A stretch of DNA of 64,000 nucleotides from positions 4,526,001 through 4,590,000 of the forward strand of contig NZ_JAZHSD010000001.1 in NCBI RefSeq assembly GCF_036924745.1, read 5' to 3'. The position numbers and the translations under genes were made by a program. Under the pieces are notes generated by a model. It saw nothing but the letters and a program-made list of their open reading frames with translations, did not search any database and was not told the DNA's origin. Each line of letters opens with the position of its first letter. Positions within the stretch are counted from its first letter, which is position 1. Of the stretch, positions 52,453 through 61,967 are shown in pieces. Source of the stretch: Bradyrhizobium sp. AZCC 1693. Its GTDB lineage: Bacteria; Pseudomonadota; Alphaproteobacteria; Rhizobiales; Xanthobacteraceae.

Positions 52453-54315
52453 ATGGAAGCGAACGCAGCCCTTAATCGCCATTCGGGAACCGCTCGGGAC
52501 GCGCTTTCCGTCCTCAATTCCGTGTTCGGCCTGCCGGCCTTTCGCGGCGCGCAGGAGGAAATCGTCCGCCACGTGACTGATGGCGGCAATTGCCTGGTGC
52601 TGATGCCGACCGGCGGCGGCAAGTCGCTTTGCTACCAGTTGCCGTCCTTGTTGCGCGAGGGCTGTGGCATCGTGGTGTCGCCGCTGATCGCGCTGATGCG
52701 CGACCAGGTCGCGGGACTGCTGGAGGCCGGCGTCAATGCGGCGGTTCTGAACTCGACGCTGTCGTTTGACGAAGCCTCGGAAGTCGAGCGGCGGCTGCTC
52801 GCCGGCGACCTCGACCTGCTCTACGTCGCGCCGGAACGGCTGCTGACGCCGCGCTGCCTGTCCCTGCTCGGACAAGCCAATATCGCGTTGTTTGCGATCG
52901 ACGAGGCGCATTGCGTGTCGCAATGGGGACACGATTTTCGTCCCGAATATATCGGCCTGTCCGCGATCGCCGAACGCTTTCCGGATGTGCCGCGCATCGC
53001 ACTGACCGCGACCGCCGACGAGATGACGCGCAAGGAGATCATCGCCCGGCTCGGGCTTGCCGGCGCGCCAAGCTTCGTGGCGAGTTTCGACCGCCCGAAT
53101 ATTCGTTATGAGATCGTCGAAAAGCAGAATGCCCCGGCCCAGCTCAAGGCGTTCATCAGCGAGCGCCACGCCGGAGACGCCGGCATCGTCTATTGCCTGT
53201 CGCGCGCCAAGGTCGAGGACACCGCGGCAGCCCTGACCAGCGCCGGTATCCCGGCCCTGCCCTACCACGCCGGACTTGATGCAGGCTTGCGCGCCCGCAA
53301 CCAGGACCGCTTCATCAACGAGGACGGCGTCGTAATCGTCGCCACCATCGCGTTCGGCATGGGCATCGACAAGCCGGACGTGCGCTTCGTGGCGCATCTC
53401 GACCTGCCGAAGAGCATCGAGGCCTATTACCAGGAGACCGGACGCGCCGGGCGCGACGGCAAGCCCTCCAGCGCCTGGATGGCCTATGGCCTGTCCGACA
53501 TCGTGCAGCAGCGCCGCATGATCGACGAATCCACCGGCTCCGACGCCTTCAAGCGCGTGTCGATCGGCAAGCTCGATGCGCTGGTGGCGCTGGCGGAAAC
53601 CGCGGGCTGCCGGCGCGGCCGCCTGCTCGGATATTTCGGCGAGGAAGTCACCGGCATCAGTTGCGGCAATTGCGACAACTGCCTGTCGCCGCCGCAGCTT
53701 CGCGACGGCAAGGTCGCCGCGCAAAAACTGCTGTCCTGCGCCTACCGCACCGGGCAACGTTTTGGCGCCATGCACCTGATCGACGTGCTGGTCGGCCGCA
53801 TGACCGAGCGCGTCACGCAATTCGGCCACGACAAGCTTTCCGTATTCGGGATCGGCGCTGATCACAACGAGAAGCAATGGCGCGCCGTGATCCGCCAGCT
53901 GGTCGCCATGGGGCATCTGCGGGCCGACAGCGAAGCTTTTGGCGCGCTGAAACTGACGGAAAGCGCACGCGGCGTCCTGAAAGGCGAGACCGAGGTGATG
54001 CTGCGCGAGGCGGCGCCCGGAACACGCATTCGCGCCAGCCGCGCCAAATCAAGGCGCGGCGATCTGGCGCCGCGCGCCGAGAGCAAGCCCGGCGATGCTC
54101 CCCTGCAGGCGGCGCTGCGGGCATGGCGCTCAGATATCGCGCGCCAGCGCAGCGTGCCGGCCTATGTCGTGCTGCATGATTCCACCATCGACGGCATCGC
54201 CGCGGCACGGCCTTCGACGCTCAACGAGCTCCGCAACATCCCCGGCATCGGCGACAAGAAGCTCGAACATTACGGCGACGAACTGCTCGCACTGGTGCGG
54301 GCGGCTGACGCGTAA
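52453..54315 (+). CDS. recQ: ATP-dependent DNA helicase RecQ
   Basis: This 620-residue superfamily 2 helicase has Walker [14 protein letters not shown], the DEAH box AIDEAHC with [18 protein letters not shown], and the helicase C domain ([24 protein letters not shown]). The zinc-binding region is intact (SCGNCDNC). The HRDC domain sits at the C-terminus (about residues 540-615). It unwinds duplex DNA in recombination and replication repair. It is divergent from the cytochrome gene. Confidence 0.97.
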   Translation: MEANAALNRHSGTARDALSVLNSVFGLPAFRGAQEEIVRHVTDGGNCLVLMPTGGGKSLCYQLPSLLREGCGIVVSPLIALMRDQVAGLLEAGVNAAVLNSTLSFDEASEVERRLLAGDLDLLYVAPERLLTPRCLSLLGQANIALFAIDEAHCVSQWGHDFRPEYIGLSAIAERFPDVPRIALTATADEMTRKEIIARLGLAGAPSFVASFDRPNIRYEIVEKQNAPAQLKAFISERHAGDAGIVYCLSRAKVEDTAAALTSAGIPALPYHAGLDAGLRARNQDRFINEDGVVIVATIAFGMGIDKPDVRFVAHLDLPKSIEAYYQETGRAGRDGKPSSAWMAYGLSDIVQQRRMIDESTGSDAFKRVSIGKLDALVALAETAGCRRGRLLGYFGEEVTGISCGNCDNCLSPPQLRDGKVAAQKLLSCAYRTGQRFGAMHLIDVLVGRMTERVTQFGHDKLSVFGIGADHNEKQWRAVIRQLVAMGHLRADSEAFGALKLTESARGVLKGETEVMLREAAPGTRIRASRAKSRRGDLAPRAESKPGDAPLQAALRAWRSDIARQRSVPAYVVLHDSTIDGIAAARPSTLNELRNIPGIGDKKLEHYGDELLALVRAADA

Positions 54316-54360
54316 GCAGTTAGAGCGCGATGAATTTACGACGACGCGGAGGTGCCGACG

Positions 54361-54501
54361 TCTCCCTCGCCCCGCTCTTGCGGGGAGAGGGTCGGGGTGA
54401 GGGGTGCTTCCGCGAAATCGGTGCCAATTGAAAGACCTGTACCCCCTCACCCGGATCGCATCTGCGATGCGATCCGACCTCTCCCCGCAAGCGGGCGAGG
54501 T
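54361..54501. repeat. Composite palindromic repeat (CCTCTCCCCGC family)
   Basis: The left part folds as CTCGCCCCGCTCTTGCGGGG and the right part contains GGATCGCATCTGCGATGCGA plus CCTCTCCCCGCAAGCGGG. CCCTCACCC and GGGTGAGG-like arms pair across the element. It lies between the convergent recQ and acdS genes. Confidence 0.8.
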
Positions 54502-54543
54502 TAAGAGCGCACACCTCGGACTCAAACTAGAATCAGCTCCGCC

Positions 54544-55557
54544 TCAGCCGTTACGGAACGTATAAGCATATCCGTTGATGGCGGGCGCGCCGCCGAGATG
54601 GGCGTAGAGCACCTTCGATCCCTTCGGGAAGTAGCCCTTGTTCACGAGGTCGATCATGCCCTGCATGGATTTTCCCTCGTAGACGGGATCGGTGATCATG
54701 CCTTCGAGGCGCGCACACAGCCGGATCGCCTCCTTGGTCTCCTCTGAGGGAACGCCATAGGCCGGATAGGCATAGTCCTCGATCAGGACGACATCGTCCT
54801 CGGCGATCCCCTGGCCCAATTCAACGAGGCCGGCGGTGCCACGGGCGATATCGAGCACCTGGGCCTTGGTCTGGGCCGGCGTAAAGGAAGCGTCGATGCC
54901 GATCACCTTGCGCGCGCGGCCATCCTTGGCAAATCCCACCAGCATGCCGGCGTGGGTCGAACCGGTGACCGTGCAGACCACGATGTAGTCGAAGGCGAAG
55001 CCGAGCTCCTTCTCCTGCGCCCGAACCTCTTCCGCGAAGCCGACATAGCCGAGCCCGCCATATTTATGCACGGAGGCGCCGGCCGGGATCGCATAGGGCT
55101 TGCCGCCCTTGGCCTTCACATCCGCGATCGCCTCTTCCCAGCTTTGGCGAATGCCGATGTCGAAACCTTCATCGACCATCTGGACATCGGCGCCCATCAC
55201 GCGGCTGAGCAGGATGTTGCCGACGCGGTCGTAGACGGCGTCCTCATGCGGCACCCAGCTTTCCTGCACCAGGCGGCACTTCATCCCGATCTTGGCCGCA
55301 ACGGCTGCGACCATGCGGGTGTGGTTGGACTGCACGCCGCCGATCGAGACCAGCGTGTCCGCATTGGAGGCGATCGCATCGGGGATGATGTATTCGAGCT
55401 TGCGCAGCTTGTTGCCGCCGAAGGCGAGACCCGAATTGCAATCCTCCCGCTTGGCGTAGAGCTCGACCTGGCCGCCGAGATGTTGCGACAGCCGCTCCAG
55501 CTTTTCGATATGGGTGGGCCCGAATGTGAGCGGATATCGTTCAAATTTCTCCAGCAT
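54544..55557 (-). CDS. acdS: 1-aminocyclopropane-1-carboxylate (ACC) deaminase
   Basis: This PLP enzyme splits ACC, the ethylene precursor of plants, into ammonia and 2-oxobutyrate, and so lowers ethylene during root colonisation. With the start at ATG 55557 the protein has 337 residues, the usual rhizobial length. The PLP lysine is Lys50 in FGGNKLRK. Ser77, Tyr293, Glu294 and Leu321 correspond to residues that separate true ACC deaminases from D-cysteine desulfhydrases. An in-frame ATG at 55563 would add two residues. The gene is divergent from acdR, its usual activator. Confidence 0.95.
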   Translation of the reverse strand: MLEKFERYPLTFGPTHIEKLERLSQHLGGQVELYAKREDCNSGLAFGGNKLRKLEYIIPDAIASNADTLVSIGGVQSNHTRMVAAVAAKIGMKCRLVQESWVPHEDAVYDRVGNILLSRVMGADVQMVDEGFDIGIRQSWEEAIADVKAKGGKPYAIPAGASVHKYGGLGYVGFAEEVRAQEKELGFAFDYIVVCTVTGSTHAGMLVGFAKDGRARKVIGIDASFTPAQTKAQVLDIARGTAGLVELGQGIAEDDVVLIEDYAYPAYGVPSEETKEAIRLCARLEGMITDPVYEGKSMQGMIDLVNKGYFPKGSKVLYAHLGGAPAINGYAYTFRNG

Positions 55558-55718
55558 CGTCATCCCCGTTGATGGTCCTGATCTCCGGGAACGCCCGTAT
55601 CATCGTGGGCTGGAAAGGTGCTCTCTAAGTTATCGCGCATCCTGCAGCAATATTGCATGAATTCCGGACCGAGCTACAATTTCATTCACTATTCCTTGGT
55701 ATTTCGAGAGATTCTCTC
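55558..55718. promoter_or_regulatory. acdS-acdR divergent promoter region
   Basis: These 161 bases separate the divergent genes. They include AT-rich sequence (TTCATTCACTATTCCTTGGT) close to acdR. In other bacteria AcdR binds this interval and activates acdS in response to ACC; a specific Lrp box was not pinned down. Confidence 0.55.
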
Positions 55719-56183
55719 ATGGCCGGCAGACTCGACCGCATCGACCTTAAGATATTGCGTTTGCTGCAGAATAGCGGCCGGTTGACCAATGCCGAGCTGG
55801 CCGAAACGGCCGGTGTCAGCGCCGCGACCTGTCACCGGCGCACCCAGCGCCTGTTCGACGAGGGGTTCATAGCAGGGGTCAGGGCGATGGTGGCGCCGCG
55901 CAAGGTCGGCAAGGGGGCCCTCGTCATGGTCGGCGTCGTGCTCGACCGCTCCACACCGGAAAGCTTCGCCGCCTTCGAGCGGGCGATCGCGCAGCTCAAA
56001 TTTGTGCTCGATTGCCATCTGGTGGCCGGCGATTTCGACTACTTCCTCAAGATCCGCGTCGGCGATATGGAGGATTTCAACCGCATCCATGGCGAACAAT
56101 TGATCGCGCTGCCGGGCGTCCGCCAAACCCGAACCTTCTTCGTCATGAAGGAGGTGGTCGACAACGCGCCGCTCGATTTCTGA
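55719..56183 (+). CDS. acdR: Lrp/AsnC family regulator of ACC deaminase
   Basis: This 154-residue regulator has an N-terminal Lrp helix-turn-helix (RLTNAELAETAGVSAATCHR) and a C-terminal RAM domain (VLDCHLVAGDFDYFLKIRVG). ATG 55719 is the best start, since the upstream extension is not Lrp-like. The divergent arrangement with acdS is the standard arrangement for AcdR, which activates acdS when ACC is present. Confidence 0.93.
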   Translation: MAGRLDRIDLKILRLLQNSGRLTNAELAETAGVSAATCHRRTQRLFDEGFIAGVRAMVAPRKVGKGALVMVGVVLDRSTPESFAAFERAIAQLKFVLDCHLVAGDFDYFLKIRVGDMEDFNRIHGEQLIALPGVRQTRTFFVMKEVVDNAPLDF

Positions 56184-56284
56184 CGGCGTTCGGCATCGCA
56201 ACACCGGACCACCTTGCCCTTATGTTGTTGCCTGAACCTTGCGAGACTCTGGTCACACCGCGCGCCATGTCCTATCAACCGGGC

Positions 56285-56860
56285 ATGACCATGAAGCTTT
56301 GCCGGCAGGCTTTCGCCCTTGCCATCATTTTCATTGCAATGCCGGCCCGCGCCTCGGACGAACTTCAGCGGCAAGAACCCGATACCGTCATCTTTGCGAT
56401 GATGTCCGGCAAGTGCAGCACGCTCAAGGTCGCGGGACGGGACTTGGCCTGTCGGGCCGTTGCCTTCTTCCAGACCGAGGAAGGCAGGGCGAATTTTACC
56501 GTGGCAATCGACGATCCCGGCGACGACAGCCACATCATCACCTTCTCCGGCGACAACGGGCGAAGGCCGGAGGCCAATCTGTACGAATTGCCGATCGACC
56601 GGATGCTGCTGAAATCCAAGGACAGGCCGAAGGCCGACGGCCTGCCGGTGCCGTCAGTCGAATCGAGTGCCGGCCTCTGCAAACAGGTCGGAAATTTCGT
56701 GACGCTCGAACTTTCCAGCATCACCTGCACGGCGACTGACAAGAACGGCAGGAAATACGAACTGCAGTACAAGTCCGATGGCACGCCGATGGCGGTACGC
56801 CGCATCAAGCGGATGCGCGTCGGCAGCCCCGCGGTGTCGCCGTTCGACGATGTGAAATAA
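56285..56860 (+). CDS. Hypothetical secreted protein
   Basis: This protein of about 191 residues has a signal peptide (MTMKLCRQAFALAIIFIAMP, then ARASDE) and a mature part with four cysteines. No family was recognised. The mature domain appears beta-rich and ends in a basic segment (AVRRIKRMRVG). The ATG at 56285 or 56291 is the likely start; earlier starts in the same frame overlap acdR. It may be cotranscribed after acdR, but a functional link is not evident. Confidence 0.7.
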   Translation: MTMKLCRQAFALAIIFIAMPARASDELQRQEPDTVIFAMMSGKCSTLKVAGRDLACRAVAFFQTEEGRANFTVAIDDPGDDSHIITFSGDNGRRPEANLYELPIDRMLLKSKDRPKADGLPVPSVESSAGLCKQVGNFVTLELSSITCTATDKNGRKYELQYKSDGTPMAVRRIKRMRVGSPAVSPFDDVK

Positions 56861-57023
56861 AATGCGGGGCGCGAAATGAAAGGCCGCCGGCGGAAAACCG
56901 ACGGCGGCCAGTGTCGATCCACGCATGGCTCGCGACTGCGTGGACAATCTCATGCTAGGTTGAAATTCCTGCCACGGAGTGGAGGCTAGCAGTCAAAGTC
57001 GAGCGATTGCCTTCATACAGGCT

Positions 57024-57293
57024 TTACCGTGAGCCGCTTCGCTCGCGCCCGCTCCTCGTTGGCAGGATGGAGCTCGCGATATCAAACGCGACGGCCCATC
57101 GCGGCTTTTCTTCCTCCGCGCCGGGCACGTTGATCTGAACGCCGCCGCCGTCGCTGACGGTGTAGGACGCCGCCAGTACGGCAGCTTCGAGGGCCGCGCC
57201 CCGCGAATCGTAGACGCCGCCGATCTTGACGTTGTCGGCAAACACCGACCAGCCCAGCGGCGCCTTCACGATTTCGAACACCGATCGCTCCAT
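57024..57293 (-). CDS. Small hypothetical protein
   Basis: This 89-residue protein begins MERSVFEIVKAPLGWSVFAD and contains SRGAALEAAVLAASYTVSDG, a regular alternation that suggests a small folded domain that may bind a ligand. AGGGTG precedes the ATG. No family was recognised. It follows another small gene by 19 bases, so the two may form a mini-operon. Confidence 0.6.
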   Translation of the reverse strand: MERSVFEIVKAPLGWSVFADNVKIGGVYDSRGAALEAAVLAASYTVSDGGGVQINVPGAEEEKPRWAVAFDIASSILPTRSGRERSGSR

Positions 57294-57312
57294 CAGATCA
57301 CCCTGTATCGCT

Positions 57313-57510
57313 TCACCTGTATCGCTTCCGTCCCTCGCCCACGCGGCGAATCCTGGCGAAGGGAGCGTGGCGCCGGGACGCTGGCTTGTCGCCGGCGGCC
57401 TTCACTCGCCCGTCGAGAAACCGCAACCCGATCAACGAATGTACCGCCGGTGCATGCGCGATTTCCTTCCGCACGGCATCGACAATTCGTTCGAACTCAA
57501 CTTCGCTCAT
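57313..57510 (-). CDS. Small hypothetical protein
   Basis: This 65-residue frame starts MSEVEFERIVDAVRKEIAHA with GGAG six bases upstream of ATG 57510. The C-terminal half is basic. The frame is open further upstream, but that part has no ribosome binding site and looks like non-coding sequence. A 14-base tandem duplication covers its stop codon and the ribosome binding site of the next gene. The support is modest. Confidence 0.45.
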   Translation of the reverse strand: MSEVEFERIVDAVRKEIAHAPAVHSLIGLRFLDGRVKAAGDKPASRRHAPFARIRRVGEGRKRYR

Positions 57511-57763
57511 CGCACGCTCCATTGCGCCAGGCCGGCATTCTGCCGCCAGGACGATAAGAAGGACCGCGCTACGCACAGATCGCCATGCAAGTTTGTTGTT
57601 TGAAGGCTCGCCCGCGGTCGCTTCGATGGCAAAAAATGGTCGAAATCGGGAACGGCCCAGCCGCGCCCGCGTGAAACCGGTGGCCCGCTGCCCTGCTGGC
57701 GTCCCCCCTTGGCCCAACTTGCCCGATGCGTGCTAGATTCGGCAGCGAATCAGGAGGGTTTGC

Positions 57764-58072
57764 ATGCCGGTAGACAGTGACAGCGCCATTGCGTGGCACC
57801 GCGCCCAGCTCAAGAAGCTTCGCGAGACCTTGAAGAACATCGAGACCGCGAGGTTCATGGTGGGCGAGCCCGCCCAAGCGAACAGGACCGGCAAGACGCA
57901 GAAGGCGATTGCCGAACTCGAGCAGAAAATCCGGCAGTCGCAGCACATCATCGCCGCCTATGAGCGGCAGACCCGGCGGCCGCTTGCGACCGACCAGCGA
58001 AGCCTCGCCAGCGTGAGCTGGAGCAGCTGGAATGCCCAGACCGCGCATGGCCGCGGCGGCAATTCGCGGTAG
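57764..58072 (+). CDS. Small hypothetical helical protein
   Basis: This 102-residue protein has a strong AGGAGG seven bases before ATG 57764. Residues about 10-70 are charged and helical with heptad-like spacing (WHRAQLKKLRETLKNIETAR, then KAIAELEQKIRQSQHIIAAY), suggesting a coiled coil. The tail is Ser/Trp/Gly-rich. No membrane segment or signal is seen and no family was recognised. Confidence 0.75.
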   Translation: MPVDSDSAIAWHRAQLKKLRETLKNIETARFMVGEPAQANRTGKTQKAIAELEQKIRQSQHIIAAYERQTRRPLATDQRSLASVSWSSWNAQTAHGRGGNSR

Positions 58073-58368
58073 GCGTTGAACGGCCTGACGGCCGCCGGCC
58101 ATCAGGCGGGATCCGCGCCCAGGTTCGAGCTAGCGGATCGTCATGTTGGCGCGCCGCGGATGCGTTCGCGGCTGAGCGCCGTCAGACGGCTCTAGGACGC
58201 GTACTCACAAATCAAGGTCGATGGTGGGTCTTGACGAATGTCTGCTGTGCCACAGGAACCAAATTCCGTATCGCAGCGAGACTACGCGATGCACACAAGC
58301 GGACCACCGGACGCCTTGAGGTTGGAAGAAGGTGCGCGTGGTGGTCATCATGGCAGCCGAGTGTTTCT

Positions 58369-59259
58369 TCAGCCGACCTCTGCAGCTTCGAATGCCGACC
58401 ACAGAGCTTCAACTTCGTGACTCTGTCGTGCTGCCGGGCGAAAGAGCCGTATCTCGATCGGGATCACGGACTTGGCATCGCCGGCCTCGACTAGCGAACC
58501 CGCCTTGATGTCGTCTTCGGCCAGCGTTCGGGGAAGCCAGGCGACACCGTCTCCGGACCTGACCATCGATAGCAGCGTCGCGGCGAGATGCGAGGTGAAG
58601 ATCTTCTTCAGGTCCCTTTTCGCCAACTGACTTGCGACGATGCGGCCCAGCCCTGACTGCGGGCTGTAGGCCAAGTAGGGGATGGTCTCGTCGCTCTGCA
58701 GCGACCACCGCGGCTTCCGGCCGGCGCCCGCCGCGCTGAGCGGAAGGAGCGTGTCGGTACCCACGACGATGCTCTTGAATTGCCTGGTATCGAGCCGGCT
58801 GCCCATGCTGCGGTGATAGTGGCACAACAGGAACGACACGTCGCCCCGGAGCATCATCCGCTCGCACGCCAGCATGCTATCGGAAACGAGATTGAGATTG
58901 CCCAAGGCGAGGATCTTCTCGCTGCTCCGGACCCACTTCGGAAAGAACGTGAACGACAGTACGTGCGTCGCCGCGATCGACAGCGGTCCCGCGCCCCGTC
59001 CGGCCACTTCGAGGGTCTCGCGGCGCAGTTGATGAAGCGCTCTGGTCAGGATCTCTGCCTGGGTGTGGAAGTGCTCGCCGGCGGGCGTGAGCGTCACGCT
59101 GTGCGTCGTGCGAACGAATAGCGGCGCCCCCACCCAGTCCTCCAATGCCCGGATCCGCCGGCTGAAGGCCGGCTGGGTGACGTGACGGGCTTCGGCCGCC
59201 TTGGAGAAGCTCAAGGTCTCAGAGAGAGCCAGATAGTCCTCGAACCAGATCAGTTCCAT
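58369..59259 (-). CDS. LysR family transcriptional regulator
   Basis: This 296-residue regulator has the LysR winged helix-turn-helix (LSFSKAAEARHVTQPAFSRR, then IRALEDWVGAPLFVR) and a substrate-binding-like effector domain. ATG 59259 (MELIWFEDYLALSE) is the family-typical start. It is divergent from a dicarboxylate symporter and a D-tartrate dehydratase gene, so it probably senses tartrate or a related acid. A symmetric site lies next to its start. Confidence 0.93.
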   Translation of the reverse strand: MELIWFEDYLALSETLSFSKAAEARHVTQPAFSRRIRALEDWVGAPLFVRTTHSVTLTPAGEHFHTQAEILTRALHQLRRETLEVAGRGAGPLSIAATHVLSFTFFPKWVRSSEKILALGNLNLVSDSMLACERMMLRGDVSFLLCHYHRSMGSRLDTRQFKSIVVGTDTLLPLSAAGAGRKPRWSLQSDETIPYLAYSPQSGLGRIVASQLAKRDLKKIFTSHLAATLLSMVRSGDGVAWLPRTLAEDDIKAGSLVEAGDAKSVIPIEIRLFRPAARQSHEVEALWSAFEAAEVG

Positions 59260-59264
59260 CGGTA

Positions 59265-59279
59265 ATGCCGAAACGGCAT
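59265..59279. promoter_or_regulatory. Candidate LysR regulator binding site
   Basis: ATGCCGAAACGGCAT is a perfect 6-3-6 palindrome with the T-N11-A spacing of LysR boxes. It lies six bases upstream of the regulator start, fitting autoregulation and control of the divergent symporter gene. Confidence 0.5.
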
Positions 59280-59455
59280 AACTATTCTCGGCAACAGCAT
59301 TAGCCTTCTCCCCCGCCTGAAGCCTACGGATCACTGCAGGCTACACAACATCGCAGCAGCACGGAAGTCGTTCCGGACACCGGAGCGGCCCTTTCCAAAC
59401 AGCTACAGAGGCCGGCCCAAGGCCCAGCACAGCGCAGCCATCAGGGGAGAAAACA

Positions 59456-60772
59456 TTGAGAAAAGCGCCATCATTCGGATTTTTGAGCGAACTCTATGTG
59501 CAGGTCCTCCTTGCCATCCTGCTCGGCGGTCTGGTCGGCTATCTCTGGCCTCAGGTCGGGACCAGCCTTCAGCCGCTCGCCGACGGCTTCATCAAACTGA
59601 TCAAGATGCTGCTGTCGCCGATCATCTTCGGTACGGTCGTCGTCGGCATAGCCAAGATGAGCGACATCAAGGAAGTCGGCCGGATCGGTGTCAAGTCGCT
59701 GATCTACTTCGAGGCGGTCTCGACCCTTGCCTTGGTGATCGGCCTGATCGTCGTCAACGTGATCAAGCCGGGCGCCGGTATGAACATCGACGCCAGCCAC
59801 ATCGATGCGGGATCGATCTCGGCCTACGTAAAGGCCGCCGACGGCAACCACGGTTTCGTGCAGTTCCTGCTCGACATCATCCCGACCACGATCGTCGACG
59901 CCTTCGCCAGGGGGATGATGCTGCAGGTCATCCTGGTTTCGGTGCTGATCGGCATCGCCATGGTTCAACTCGGCGACTACGGCAAGCCGCTGGTGAACGT
60001 GATCGACATCCTACTGCATGCCCTGTTCCGGATCGTGGCAATGGTGATGCGCCTCGCCCCGCTAGGAGCCGGGGCGGGGGTCGCGTTCACGATCGGGAAG
60101 TACGGGATCGCGACGCTCTGGTCGCTCGGCTATCTGATGCTCGGTGTCTACGTCACCACCATTCTCTTCGTCGTCGTGGTGCTCGGCGGCATCGCGACGT
60201 GGGCCGGCTTTTCGCTGCCGCAGTTCTTCCGTTACTTCAAGGACGAGATCCTCATCGTCCTGGGCACCTGCTCGACCGAAGCGGTGATGCCGCAGATGCT
60301 GGTCAAGCTCGAACGGCTCGGTTGCGACAAGACCGTCGTCGGCATGGTGCTGCCCACCGGCTACACGTTCAATGCCGACGGCACGTCGATCTACCTTTCC
60401 ATGGCCGCCATCTTCGTAGCCCAGGCGACGAACACCGATCTTTCCTTCGGCGACCAGATTATTCTGCTGGGCGTGCTTCTCCTGACGTCGAAGGGATCCG
60501 CTGGCGTCGCTGGCGCCGGCTTCGTGACGCTCGCCGCGACCCTCTCTTCGATCCACACCGTTCCCGTAGCCGGGCTCGTTCTACTACTCGGCGTCGATCG
60601 CTTCATGAACGAAGCCCGTGCCGTGACCAACCTGATCGGCAACGGGATCGCGACGATCGCGATCGCCAAGTGGGACGGCGCGTTCGACCGGAAGCAGGCA
60701 GCGGAGGCCATGCGCCTTCATGGCAAGGAGCCCATCACAGCCGAATACGAACTTCCCGAGACAACCCACTAA
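59456..60772 (+). CDS. Dicarboxylate/cation symporter, DctA family
   Basis: This 438-residue secondary transporter of the glutamate/dicarboxylate family (DAACS) imports an acid with protons or sodium. Hallmarks are the serine-rich-hairpin equivalent (LGTCSTEAVMPQM), GYTFNADGTSIYLSMAA and SKGSAGVAGAGFVTLAAT. About eight membrane helices and two re-entrant loops are expected. The start is TTG 59456 with AGGGGAG upstream. It precedes tarD by 31 bases, which suggests D-tartrate as a substrate. Confidence 0.93.
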   Translation: MRKAPSFGFLSELYVQVLLAILLGGLVGYLWPQVGTSLQPLADGFIKLIKMLLSPIIFGTVVVGIAKMSDIKEVGRIGVKSLIYFEAVSTLALVIGLIVVNVIKPGAGMNIDASHIDAGSISAYVKAADGNHGFVQFLLDIIPTTIVDAFARGMMLQVILVSVLIGIAMVQLGDYGKPLVNVIDILLHALFRIVAMVMRLAPLGAGAGVAFTIGKYGIATLWSLGYLMLGVYVTTILFVVVVLGGIATWAGFSLPQFFRYFKDEILIVLGTCSTEAVMPQMLVKLERLGCDKTVVGMVLPTGYTFNADGTSIYLSMAAIFVAQATNTDLSFGDQIILLGVLLLTSKGSAGVAGAGFVTLAATLSSIHTVPVAGLVLLLGVDRFMNEARAVTNLIGNGIATIAIAKWDGAFDRKQAAEAMRLHGKEPITAEYELPETTH

Positions 60773-60803
60773 CCCGAGTCAGCAACTCAAAACGGAGAAT
60801 GCC

Positions 60804-61967
60804 ATGCGTATCGTAGATGTCGTCGAGGCGACCAAGCCAATCTCGTCGCCGATCCGGAATGCCTACATCGATTTCTCGAAGATGACGTCCAGCCTCGTCG
60901 CCGTCGTAACCGACGTCGTCCGCGACGGGCGGCGAGTGATCGGCTACGGCTTCAATTCGAACGGCCGCTACGGTCAGGGCGGACTGATCCGGGAGCGCTT
61001 TCGCGACCGCATTCTGGAAGCCGAACCCGCCAGCCTGCTCAACGACGAGGGTACCAATCTAGATCCGCATCGCATCTGGGCGAAGATGATGTCGAACGAG
61101 AAGCCCGGCGGTCACGGCGAGCGTTCCGTCGCCGTCGGAACGCTCGATATGGCGATCTGGGATGCGACCGCCAAGATCGCCGGGAAGCCGCTGTTCCGCC
61201 TGCTGGCCGAAATGAAGGGCAAGGAGGCCAACCCGCGGGTCTTCGTCTACGCTGCCGGCGGCTATTACTATCCCGGCAAGGACAACTCCGCATTGCAGGC
61301 GGAAATGCGCGGCTACCTAAACCGCGGCTACAACGTCGTGAAGATGAAGATCGGTGGCGCATCGATCGACGAGGACCGCGGCCGCATCGAGGCCGTGCTC
61401 AAGGAAATCGGGTCGCAGGCCAAGCTCGCCGTCGATGCCAACGGTCGCTTCGATCTCGAGACCGGCATCGCCTATGCCAAAATGCTGCGCCAGTACCCGC
61501 TGTTCTGGTATGAGGAGATCGGCGATCCGCTCGACTACGCCCTCCAGGCCGCCGTCGCCGAATTCTATCCCGGTCCGATGGCCACGGGCGAGAACCTGTT
61601 TTCGCATCAGGACGCTCGCAACCTGCTCCGCTACGGCGGCATGCGCCCGGACCGCGACTGGCTGCAGTTCGACTGTGCTTTGTCATACGGTCTCGTCGAA
61701 TATCTCCGGACCCTGGACGTCCTAGCCCAACACGGTTGGTCGCCGTCGCGCTGCATCCCGCACGGTGGTCACCAGATGTCGTTGAACATCGCCGCCGGTC
61801 TAGGGCTCGGCGGCAACGAGAGCTACCCGGACCTCTTCCAGCCCTACGGTGGATTCCCGGATTCGGTCCGGGTTCAAGACGGTCACATCGTGATGCCGGA
61901 CATTCCGGGCATCGGCTTCGAGGGCAAGTCGGATCTAATCAAGGTCATGCGCGAACTGGCCGAATAG
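60804..61967 (+). CDS. tarD: D(-)-tartrate dehydratase (enolase superfamily)
   Basis: This 387-residue mandelate racemase-type enzyme dehydrates D-tartrate to oxaloacetate. The sequence is nearly identical in pattern to the structurally characterised Bradyrhizobium TarD as I remember it: TKPISSPIRNAYIDF, FNSNGRYGQGGLIRERF, HGERSVAVGTLDMAIWD. Catalytic and metal residues are visible: the KMK lysine in NVVKMKIGG, Asp in DANGRF, Glu in WYEEIGDP, Glu in ATGENLF and His in PHGGHQM. GGAG lies upstream of ATG 60804. It forms an operon with the symporter. Confidence 0.95.
   Translation: MRIVDVVEATKPISSPIRNAYIDFSKMTSSLVAVVTDVVRDGRRVIGYGFNSNGRYGQGGLIRERFRDRILEAEPASLLNDEGTNLDPHRIWAKMMSNEKPGGHGERSVAVGTLDMAIWDATAKIAGKPLFRLLAEMKGKEANPRVFVYAAGGYYYPGKDNSALQAEMRGYLNRGYNVVKMKIGGASIDEDRGRIEAVLKEIGSQAKLAVDANGRFDLETGIAYAKMLRQYPLFWYEEIGDPLDYALQAAVAEFYPGPMATGENLFSHQDARNLLRYGGMRPDRDWLQFDCALSYGLVEYLRTLDVLAQHGWSPSRCIPHGGHQMSLNIAAGLGLGGNESYPDLFQPYGGFPDSVRVQDGHIVMPDIPGIGFEGKSDLIKVMRELAE

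Noticed and set aside
54544..55557. D-cysteine desulfhydrase as the alternative name for the PLP enzyme
   Set aside because: The residues that distinguish ACC deaminase (Tyr293, Glu294, Leu321) are present and acdR is divergent next to it.
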